The position numbers and the translations under genes are program-made. The notes under the pieces are model-generated. The model saw only the letters and a program-made list of their open reading frames with translations. It made no database searches and was not told where the DNA came from. DNA of 64,000 bases from Gamsiella multidivaricata (Eukaryota; Mortierellomycota; Mortierellomycetes; Mortierellales; Mortierellaceae), in contig NW_026251771.1 of NCBI RefSeq assembly GCF_025024155.1, positions 169,652 to 233,651 of the forward strand. Direction: 5' to 3'. Each line of letters starts with the position of its first letter. Within the stretch, counting starts at the first letter, position 1. Below are positions 30,801 through 42,800 of the stretch, in pieces.

Positions 30801-33800
30801 AAAGCATCATCGCTCCGATCCAACTCGCTCTCAAACTTGGCCTGAGTTACTTCCCGCTTGCCTCTGTAGGACTAGATGCTATCGAACGATGGATCGATAT
30901 TGTGGAACACGAACATGATGCATGGTTCAGTCAGGTCCTACCATGTCTGAATGAATATTTGATGGTACAAATACCTGCCACTGGGGATACTGATGGAACG
31001 GATGGACCCAGTCCAAAGTCCAAACAAAGGGTGCTTACGCGGAACGATCAATCATACAAGGCAATAGCCAGAAGTGCCGCCTTGCTGGTCAGTTTAATAG
31101 CTATTAAGGCGTTTCGGCATGATAAATGAGACCTGAATAGGTTTACTAACAGGTGTTCCGACTTCAAAAAAAAAAAAAAATAGACATCCTCCGATCAAGT
31201 CCAATCTCTGCGTAATCTGCAGTTAAGGATTTTAAGGCTGCTGGGACGGCAAGCTCGGTATAACAAACTAATTCTAAGCCAGAGAACGGTGCACGATAGT
31301 GCCAAGAAGGAGTCGTCGGGCTTACTTGCATGGGATCCAGAGGCGCGAGTGAAGATTAAGATTCCGTTCCAAGAGATGAAAACAGAGATCCAGTTCGGTA
31401 AGTGCGGAGCAAATTCTTCCTTTTTTTTTATGTAGAGATTCGCAAATACTAAAGTATATGCGTTTTTTTTTTATTCTGCTTATAGATGAGATGCTTCCAA
31501 GAATCGTGGACCTTGCCGAGAACTCCTTGAATCGGCAAATCAAAGTTGCCAGCTGTGAGCTCCTTCACTCTCTTATGATCCTAATGATTGGATCCAGCGC
31601 GATCCGCGCACGCGATGCGAAAGACCCAAAGAAGGTATCGATATCGCATTGATTTTGTAGCGCACGACGTATTTTTGTGACACCATCTGGTAGTATATGT
31701 TATTCTAACCTGAGTACCGCGTCGTTATTGTAGAGTCCATTCCATAAAATCTTCCTCAAGTTGTTTCCTGCCTTGCTCCGCTTAGCAGTCGATGTAGACC
31801 AAGTCCCTCGCTCGCTCTATCGTCCATTGGTGTCACAGCTGATCCATTGGTTGACCAATAATGCCCAGTACGAAAATCCGGAGACGATCGCACTCCTGAA
31901 TGCCTGTATGGATGCGGCATGCGATACACTTGGGCCTCTACGGGACTACGGAGCAGAGTGTCTGGGCGAGTTTGTTAAGTGGTCCATCAAGCAAACTTCT
32001 GGATCTTCTTCTGTAAGGCATTACGATATACTATCTGTATCCTCCCTGTAGGTCTCTTCATAACGATTTTCAAATAGAAATTGACCCTTTTTTAATTTAT
32101 TTTTTTCATGTAGTCCAGCTCGGTGAACGTGAAGTCGTTGTTGAAGCGAATTTACAACCTCGCGTCCCATTCGAATCCTGCAAAGCGCCTGGGCGCAGCA
32201 CTGATTGTGAACCGTATCTACAGGGTTTTCCGCGAGGAGGCACCTCTGGTGGATCAATTCACCATGGAGCTCCTGTACTGGATGCTCTTTAGTCTGCGGC
32301 TTGCTGAAGGCGATCATGCCGGTCTCGGCACGCGTCAGCAGGCATCTCTTGCGATCTCACATCTTCAGCGCATCATACAGGTCAAGGCACAGCTGTTTAT
32401 CAAGGATTCTAAAGATCGGAGGCGAATCCCTGGTCTAGAGGATGCCACTCTGGAAAGTCTGGTCAACTGGCTGCTAAAGGAGACCTCACGACAGGAGGTG
32501 GAGTACACAAAGATGTGTAGAGCACTTTTTGATGCCTTTGCGAAGTTGTTGCCGGGTATGCTCTTTACTATGCAGAAACTGGATGTTTTAGTGGTACGTC
32601 TGACATTCGTCGCATAACTGCTAACCCGCCATAATCCTCCTTCATAGGCGCGCCAACACCTGGTGCGTGGATTGGCTCCAAACTATCCCAAGACCCCGTG
32701 TTCCTTTTTTCTATCTACAATGGAGCAGATTTCGCATCGGGGACATTCTCTCAGCCAGACGCATACCAAAGATGGTGCTGCCAGCTTGCCTCCACGCTCT
32801 CGAACTACGTTTGGCTACTCAACCATCCGGGCAGCTCTGAACTTTTAATGACACAGCTGACGAAGGCCAGCATTCTAGTTATATCAGCCAAATTTGCTGA
32901 CAAGTGCCTTCTCTTCACGCGCACTCTGGCGCGGAATCAAGCAACCACGCCTCTGACAGCATCCGAGCGGCGACAGATCATGGACCAGAACTTTGTCACA
33001 GCTCGAGGAGTAATTTCATTCGTCTCCTTGATCATTTCACGAGACTTGGATCGGGGCAGTGGTGCTTTAGCTGCTCAGCTGAAGAACTCTGGGCTTTTTG
33101 GGCCAAAGTTCTTTGCAGTCTTTGCTGCGTGTCTATTCAACCCCGATAGCATTGGAAATGATGAACTTCTGAAGAGCGAGGAGGAAACCAAAGCACTGAG
33201 GAGCGAGCTCGAGAGAGCCCTGAAGGCGTTCCAGCGACTTTCTGCTGATCTTGTGCGCCCATTTGGCGAGGCGCTTATGGAGACCATCTCTTCTGAGGAC
33301 CTAATCCCTTTAGCGGTCTCTCCTGATATTAAAGGTAAGTTTAGAATCACTTGTTGCTATTGTGGTTCGCAGGGCTGGAGGCTCAAAATGATGAAAATAA
33401 TAGGACTGACATGGTTCCGACTGATTTTGGTTTAGGACAAGATCCCATCAAGTGCAAAGCGGTTGTCAATGGACTTGAATTGGTGCAGCAGTGCGGTCTG
33501 CTGGAGGCCATGTTTGAAGGCTCCTTCAGCAAGACCCAGCAGTATGTGGCGTCACTGTATGAGACGTTTATGACCATGCAGACAACCCAGGATCCACTCT
33601 GGATTAACTATTGCAGCACGCTCCTGAGACTCTCTCTGGGCCAAAATCAGTGCCGCCAACGCCTATGGCAATATCTTCTCGTATGTATCACGTTTGCTGT
33701 AGGACCACGACACAAGTCTGTGAACTGTTGACCAATATTCAATCGTGCACTCTGTAATTTATTTTAGGACCCCGAGAATGTGGAGCACGCTAAAATGACT

Positions 33801-36800
33801 TATTTGAAGTACGCGGACGAGATTAATCAGAGCCTTGCACTGAACTTTTTGGAGCTGACGCCGGAGTTGTCGCGGTCGGCGAAGAAAAGCCCTTTGATGT
33901 TAAGCATTTGGAACGATTTCTTGGAATACATGTTCACGCACCCAAGGCTAAGCGAGGAGCGAAACGCGTTCCTGGATATGGTGGGCGGCACACTGAAGAA
34001 TCAACATAAACATCGTTTTCAATTTTGCAGATGTCATTGTGCTCATTGAAATTTCCGTCTTACTTTCTGTTTATGACAGTTGACGAAAGATTACTCCGTG
34101 CTGCAAAAAATGTAAGTCGCTTTTTTCAGTAACATAAAGTGGCAATACAAGATATCGGGCCGATGCTAACGAACATATCTCTCATACTCTCTCTCCCTCA
34201 TTTACTATGTTAGTGTGGAGTCTCTTGAAAAGGACCAAGTGTCGATGACGATCGCGATCTGGAAACGGGTTGTGGCACTCAGTCCACGAATCCTTCGCAT
34301 GTCAAAATCGGACTCCTTTGTCGAGTACTTCTTCAAGGTCTTCCAGTCGTTTTTCGAGCGGGATACAGAAACAAGGGAGTACTTGTCGCTGCCGGTCATG
34401 TCCGAAGCGTTCCCAATTCTGCCTATCTTTCTATCATATCCGGGCGCAAGAACAGCGGAGGTTAGTAATTCGCACTTCAGATCTTTGTAGTATCGCTATC
34501 ACCGTAAAGTCTTACCTCGTTAACCGACATTTCGTATTCATGTAGTTCGAGGTGGTGCTCAACAGGGCTATCTTGAACTTGATGCCCATGTCTTCGTCCG
34601 AGTACGAACGTGGCAGTTCTAAGTAAGCAAAGTTTAACTCCTTGCTCATCCACTTGGTCCTACATTTCACACAATTAACCCATATTATGCGTAAATAGGT
34701 TCAAGGACTATATTGCCGCCCTTGACCTGCTTTTGAAAGCCCTCGTGGCCTCATCCAGCACCAATCTTTTCAAGACCTTGATGGGTATTGCCATCCGCGA
34801 GTCGAACCATCCTCACATGGAGCAGATGCAGCAGTTTATCTCTTCATTTGCGCTGAAGCTGCCTCTCTCAAAATTCTTGGAGATCACCGGCTATTGCTTT
34901 GAGTAAGCAACTGTGTTTTTTTCTTTCTTTCTTTCTTTCTTTTTTTTTTTTGTTGATCCGGAAGAGTGAGGCTTTATCTCCGATACTGACGAACGTGCAT
35001 GGCACGGCTCGATGCTTAACTGTAGTGAGTTCATCAAGCGCACGCACTCGGACGAACATCGCCGGAATATCGTGCATCAGATTTTGCTCCCTATCTTAAA
35101 GATAATGCCTCCCCTGAGTGTCTCTGAGTTTTATGTGCTGTACATCTCGCGCATTATGGGTGTCATCAAACAAGAGCAGCCTCGCCTGATGGACATCGAC
35201 CTTCGAAGAGACTTTATCGAACGCGAATGCTGTTATGACCTCATCCATGTGTTATATATGAGACTACCTGCTGAGTTCGTGAATACCAAGGAGAGTAAGA
35301 TCGTGGACGCATTTACGAAGGGAAATATGGTTACTGGAAAGGAGCTGACAGTTGACGTCTTCCGGACAGCCAACGCGGCGAAGTTTAAGCAGGATACGGT
35401 AAGATATCGTGGCGAGGCATCCCATAGGGTACACTGCGCCGCACTCAGCGCTAATACTGAACTGTGAGATGCTTACTTTGAATAGAATTCTATGACGCCA
35501 GAGGCTGCATCCCACAGGGTGGATTTCAAGCGCGCAGCGTACAACGCGCTTGCGGCAGCGATCTTATGCACGCAGCGCAAGGAGGACTTCTTCCGGCAGT
35601 TCCTCTTCCGCGACAACGAAGCCAAAAAGGAGCTGGTTTGGGAGAATATCGTTGACCTCACGGTAAGCTGCACATTTGTTTGTATCTTTATGTTCTCTTT
35701 ATGTCGGAACCTCCAAGTAACATTCATAGAGGAACTTTTCAAAAAAAAAAAAAAAAAAAAAAAATAGGCATGCTATCATTTTGAGCAGATTATCTCCAGT
35801 CCTCTTGTAAGATCTCGCTTGTCCGATCTTCGCTCAAAGTCATTGAATCCGGATAAGACGTAAGTACTATAACAACGTTGAGCGGGAATGTGTGTAGATA
35901 AATTCTAAATGGATCTGATTTCATTCGCCTTAGATACAACTCCAAATACAAATATATGTCGTCTCAATATCTGCGCGATAGCAGTCTATCCCAGGTAATG
36001 TAGTCTGAGCAGAGAGAGCATACAGGGCTTCCTGAACAATTGACAAAGCGCTAACTACGGATGGTGCACTGCATTAGAGCGTTGGGGTGCTTGATGATGA
36101 TGATATGTATATCGATGCCGAGAGTGAGTTAGGTGATTGGAAGGACAGCTTGTCGCTTGAACAAGAATCTCTCCAGGATGCGGGTGAGTCGAGCAAGATC
36201 GCCGACGGCAAGAGTGACGACAGGTATGGAGAGAACCATTGACAGCGTATTCTCAATACAAGATGCCTATTTAACGATACTAATCATCCACACGTCTTTC
36301 GATCCGACATCTCAGGCGTGAAAATGAGCATACACTTGAGCTGGACGCTATCAACCGCAACCCATGCATGAAAATGATCTTGCTGATCATCAACGAGCTC
36401 CACACCGGTATCACCCCTCCGCCAAGGGAGATGGCCAGGGAGGAGAGCTCGATGCCGTCTTGGATGAGAGATATACATAGGAAGCTGACGAACCCCAGTA
36501 AGTCCAATGTCCATGGCATACGTTCCACTGATATGAATAGCCACATGTCGATGTTAATGCCTCAAGTCCCTACGTTTATAGATACCGCTCTGAACATTCG
36601 GCTATTCCTGGCTAAGGTTGTTGTCAACATGCCGGAAGCATTCGAGATGTACGCACACTCTTGGATTCGCCCTTTGATGCGGCTTGCCATGGAAGGCGAG
36701 TCCTATGGCGAGGCCATGAATTATTTTGTCCAAGTAAGTACAAATATCGACAAACTGCACTGTCCTTTTATTTCGGGACAAGATAATGACCTGTTCTTAA

Positions 36801-39800
36801 TTTATCGTCTTGTTAGGACTTGTGTGTACTCGTAGTCGTTTGGGGTGAATCGATCAAATTGGCGGACAATTATGACGATCGCGTTCTGCTCCTCAACTTC
36901 ATGAGCTATTTGATGAAGAACTGTTATCATGAACAGCGGCAGTACTTAATGAACAACATCGATCTGGTCAAGGGTGTGTTCGAGAATTGGTCTAGCATCG
37001 CCATCGTGCCAACAGTAGGTGTATAGTTTTATATGTTGAGTATTTGTCATTTATTGCTTGACAAAAAGTTGATATGTTTCCATCCGCGCTATGGCTCCAT
37101 AGATGATCATATACAACAACTTCAAGAATTTCAAAGACCAGAAAAAGAACATCACCGGGATTCAACTTTTGGGTATAGTTTTGACTCATGATAATTCGCC
37201 GTTCTACAAAGGTCCTGAGATCGATTTGGGCAAATTGACGGAGGGCGAGTATTATGACACCCTGGTCCGCAACATGGGCAGCCCGCTCAAGCAGGTGTAC
37301 ACATCTGCTGCTGAAGTGTGTGGGCTTATATTGGCATACATGAAGAGGCATAATTGTATGGACAGCGACTTTCAAGACTTGGTTACAAAGCAGGTGTGTT
37401 ACTGGGACCCGTCAGGTCTTGTACCGTATTAGCGGTGTAATATGATCTAGGACTAAGTTTCTTATTTTCCGCCACTACAGCTTTCTGAGCTTTTGATAAC
37501 AACATCAGGGCCTGGTTCACGGTCAAAGAGCGGCACTGTGCCCTTTCTAAACAGTCTGCACAAGGTCCAACTGAATTTCCCAGTGATTACCGATGCCTTT
37601 GGCCCAAGACTCATGTTCCTTTTCCCGCAGCTGCTGGGTGAAGAGCGCACTTTGGCTCTAGAAATTCTAGCTGGAAGAGCTGCCCACCTCCCTGATCTCT
37701 TCCAATCGCTGCAGGCTCTTAACTTCCTTGGTTGTCTCCGACATAGGTATGCCTATCCATCAAACACATGTGATGATTCTAGACTATGGCTAATAATTGG
37801 TGTAAATGCGGTTTTTATAGAGACGAGGCGACTCAATTTGCGGCTCTATCAATCATTTACGCGCTGTGGGATTCCATGAAGCCGGAGCAAATCCTTTATT
37901 TCATGGACACGATCATTTTGGAGTTTTCATCTCACACCAGCATCGAATGCAGAGTAAGCTGGCTGGATCATGTGTATAAAATGGGTCTATTACGCTGTAT
38001 ACATGGCTTGTTGGCACTGGTCCTAATATACCTTGTTTTACTTGTCTGTATAGAAATTGTACTATTCGATTCTTATGGTGCTGTTTGACAAACATGTTGG
38101 CACTCCAACAGTAGCGAATGTGCTGCGAACTCAGCTTTTGCGCGGACTCGGTGATCCAAGTGAATCCATTCGACATACTGTCGTAGAATTCTGGTATGGC
38201 AAGAACCGATTACCAGCGAACGTTTTCCAGCGTTTGGGCGAGATTGTGAAGTAAGAACAATAGCCTGTCAATGTACTTTCATATTGGTATCGTTTTGTAG
38301 CATCAGACTGACGATTACTTTTAGAAACATGTATGATACAGAGGCTGAGGATAAGTTCCTCAATTACGCGACATACATGCTCCTGGATCGAACGAAAAAA
38401 AGCTCTGACTACACGGAACCTATCTTCTCAGAGCCCCTTCCGAACGCCAAATTCAGCGATGATTATGCCAACATCGACACTTCCTGGAGACACACGGTGG
38501 CCATGACCCCGCTATTCGTCAACACTCAACAAAGCCAGTCGCAGGTACGTCGTATACGCTACCCTGATACTTTACTTGATAACCACGCTTACATAGATAT
38601 CGTAAGCCGCATGATTAACTTTCGTTTATTTTTCTTTCCATATAGACGGCACGGAACGACGGCACTTTGGGTGACGATGAACTTCGCGCGACTCAATCAA
38701 CGTTCGAATTCAGTATGACGCTAGACGGAGGTGCCCCAGGGATCAGGTCGCAGTTAGGCGGCATAACAAATTCGAGCTCTACTTTGATGTTCAAGAGCCA
38801 AGAGCCTGCAGTCACTATGTCCTCTCAATCGTAGGTTGTCCTTTAACTATTTTGTAAATATGTCCCAGCATCCGCCTGACTACTGAGCAGAAACCTCTTG
38901 AACTACTATGAATTATTAGGTCGTCTTCACTCGATGGCAACCAAAGGTATCACCGTTTGCAGTACCGCCGCGTCCAACTTAGCGAAGTAGATCAGTCGCA
39001 GCGCTATAAGCGCGCGTACGAGTCCAAGGTGCAGAATCGGATGCTGGCCGCAGCAGACAAGGAGATCGCGAAAGCAAAGAGCGTTTCCATGATCCGCAAG
39101 TACAGAGACGGCGACCTGCCCGACATTCAGATCCCATATTCGGATATCATTCGGCCGCTGCAAAGCCTAGCAGAGATGGACGTTGAGATCTGCAGAATGA
39201 TCTTTAGCAAATTGGTGATAAGTCTGATGGCTCAAGTAGAATCGCATATCGAAACGGTACATAAGCGTCTGACGCCTTTGTTACATATTCTGACAGGTTA
39301 TGATGAGCACTCTGAATAACGTTGCTGTGCACTCCTTTGATGAATATAGGAAGAGGGGGCCCTCGCATACAAGGAAGGGCTTATCAACAACTTTAAAGGC
39401 ATACTTCAGAAATCGACAATTCTTTATACGCCTTTCATCGGCAGCGTCCTTCGAATTTGTCACGACTACGGCGAAGCAGATATCCCAGCGGGTCTGGTGG
39501 CAAAGGTCTCTGTTCGCAGCTCAAACCAGCATCTCGGTATTATTTTGATCGAAAAACAGATCCAGCACTTTGATTCCAGGGAACGATCGGCGAAACGTCA
39601 GAAGACAAGTGAATCCAGTATCCACGACCCCAAGAGACGTAGCTGGATCGAACTCGCGAGGATCTACAAGTCTGTTGACGAGAAGGATATTTTCAAGAGC
39701 ATTTACGAGAGCAAAGTTGCCATGACAGACTTCACTAGAGACGCGATCGCAGCTGAAGTCGTTGGGGATTACGATCGTGCGGTGAGAGTCTACTTTGATG

Positions 39801-42800
39801 GTATCACCAATCATATTACCAATGGGATGCACGTTGATGGAGCAGAGCAGGACGTTTGGGCACATGGGCGCCTCGAGTGTCTGGAGCACCTGGGTGACTG
39901 GGACTATCTTGAGGCCAACATGATGTCGGATCTGGATAACGACTCACGAGAAGTGTGGACAGAGGATTATCAGAATCCGTATCTTCATTACTTCCTCACT
40001 AGCTACATCAAACTTTACGAGGGCAAGCGAGAGGATGAGATGCTGGAAATCTGGACCACAGAGAATCCCAATCCACTCTTCCAGTTTATTGACGATGCCA
40101 TGAACAACCCAGCACACCGTCAAATCCTTACGACTCAGTATCAGCCAGGTATTGTTCATCTTCAACTCCCTTTGGGTACTTGGGATGTACGTGGAGATAC
40201 CTGTCAATTTCTGACCATCTTTTGACTTTTGTTCTTAAATAGAACTGGCTCTCACTGCAGTTATCAGAAAGGACTTCAAGCAGGCGTCCTATTATCTCCG
40301 AAGATCCTTTGACCGGTTTCTTTCTGTCTGGTCAAATCTTCATCCGCTCTCGGAAAAACCTCGATTACACGAGTTGGCAAACCTGCAGCGGGTACGCGCA
40401 TTGCGATCAATAAGATATGAACCACTTGATTACGTTCCTGGAAATTTGCAGCAGCTGACCGCTTTCACTTTGCTCAAATAGATCGTAGAGTTGGAAGAGT
40501 TCTTGGACTGCGTAGATGCAGCACTTTGTAGTTCTAATACGGATCCATTGGAGCCATTGCTTTCAAAGTGGGACCGCCGGTTCCCTGGCGTATCCACAGA
40601 TACAATGATCACATGGAGGAATGTCCTCGATGATCGAAAACTCATGATCCAGCGCCTGGAGGACCATCTTTCTGTAAGCAGACATCTCTTCTTTGCGCCA
40701 TACTTATTTCCTTGTTCAACTTCAACTCAATGTTTTTTTATTTTTTATTTACATAGTACTCAAAAAGACATGAAAAAGTGGTCTCGAACCACCGCATCCA
40801 CGGCTTTATACAGATGTCATCAGCTGCTCGTAATCAAGGAAACTTTTTCGTTGCCAATACCTGTATTGCATCCATGCGAGTGTTGAAGGCCCCTTCATAC
40901 GACATCTACAGCAGTGAACTGAGGTTGGCGCTGGCCAAAGCAATGGCGAAAATGGACCGTAACGGCAAAGCTGACATCCTGATGGACGCTTTGTCAAAGT
41001 TTGAGAGGCACATTGTAAGTGACCTGTGCTCAAACTTGGGAGGTTTTTTTTCACTTCTGTCTTGTGTACCTGCTCATGGTATCATGACTTACCTCAGGCT
41101 ACATTATGTGTACTGATCAATAGGAAAACGACCGTGAGTTCGACCAAGTGCAAATTGTCGGACTAAATTTACTTGGCAGCAAAGCTTATGGTCACTTGCG
41201 CGATCTTCTTGTGGACGATCGCGTGGTTTACGACCACCTCAAATCGAACAGTTGGGTTCGTGGCGTCCTTCAGTCCAAGGGTAATGAGGCTAGCCTCGTA
41301 CAGGAGCTCCAGCAGCGTGGTTTTGAATGTCTACGCTCAGCTTCAAATCTCGAGACCGGTGAAAATGTATGGCTTATTCGAACTGCTTTACCCGCATTAC
41401 TCTAGTAGCCTAAACTGAACTAACCAACCTTCATTGTTTTAGATGGTCAAGAAACTTCGCTTAACAACAGCCAGATACTGCGACAAAATCTTAAGACACC
41501 GTGAGAACAAAGAGAGCGATAAGGATAAAGAGCCTACCTTGGTAATAACTCAAGATATATGTCAGCGTGCTAAATTTCAAGTCTGAAGTCCTAACTGTAC
41601 CATTGCCTCATTTTTTTTAGAGCACCAAGGATCTGGCAGTCTATGCTAATCTTGTCATCAAGAATACCCTGTTGTCCATGCGGGACGAGGAGACTGGCGC
41701 AACAGAGCTCTTCCCTCGGCTGCTTCAAATCATTGAGATATATCCGTCCAGCCAAAAAATATTCATGGAGCTGGTTAGTACCTAATGAGAAGTTATTTCT
41801 TTTGCTTTGACATTACATGGCACCGTGGCACTAACAACAGTGTTTTGCTCCACTGCTACGACAGGTGTCAGATTTCCCAGGCTCCTGGGGCTTTGTTCGA
41901 TGGATCCAGCAGATGGTAGCTGTGCTTGATAAACCAATCGGTGCTTGCGTGATGCCCATCCTCACTTCGGTATGTATATGAACGCATATTGTGTTTATTG
42001 TGTCATAAATCGTATTCTAACCTTAGGAATTGTTTTTGTGTCGCATTAGATCGCTCAACAATACCCCAATGCCTTGTACTATCCGCTGACAATAAGTGCC
42101 GAAAACTACGCCTTTGAGAAGAGTCCGTCTGGCGAGAAGCGCAAGTCTGATGTTGCCGTGCTCAAAAGAACCATTTACTCGCCGCTGAAGGAGGATTTTA
42201 TTTTTGAGCTGAGACGTCTCACCAATCCCGATCATCTCCTTAAAGACTGGCTGGAACAAACAGTGGTATGTCTCCTTGCTATGCTTCAGAGTGCTCAAAG
42301 TCTGACAAGGAAAAATGTCATTTTCTTCAACGTACTATTTGCTACATCGCTAGGCACTATTTCAAAGCAAGACAAGGAATGCTGAGCAGATTATGGCTGT
42401 ATTCCAGGACTTGTATCGCTTGGTTTTGGACGTCAATAACCCTCGCCTGGGATCAATCGCCAAAGCCTTTGCTGCCAAGTTTGGCTCGAAATTGGAGAGT
42501 ATTTGCGGTAAGCGATTGTTTTCAGGCTATAAAACGTTCATTCAAACTTCAATCTCAATTACATTCAAATTAAGATACTCATATTTATGCTTTATTCGTT
42601 CTTACAGGCAAGACGGGTCAAAAATTGACTACTATGAGCAATCGAGATTTCAACAACAACGTTCTGAAGTTTTGCCGCAGCGAGATTCTCGGGAAGGAAA
42701 TCCCCAAGAAGCAGGGCGATGCTGAGCTCTTGAAATCTTACTCACCTTGGTAACGTCTCGCGTGGCAATTTTTTTTTCTGTTTGCTGTTGTCGCACGATA

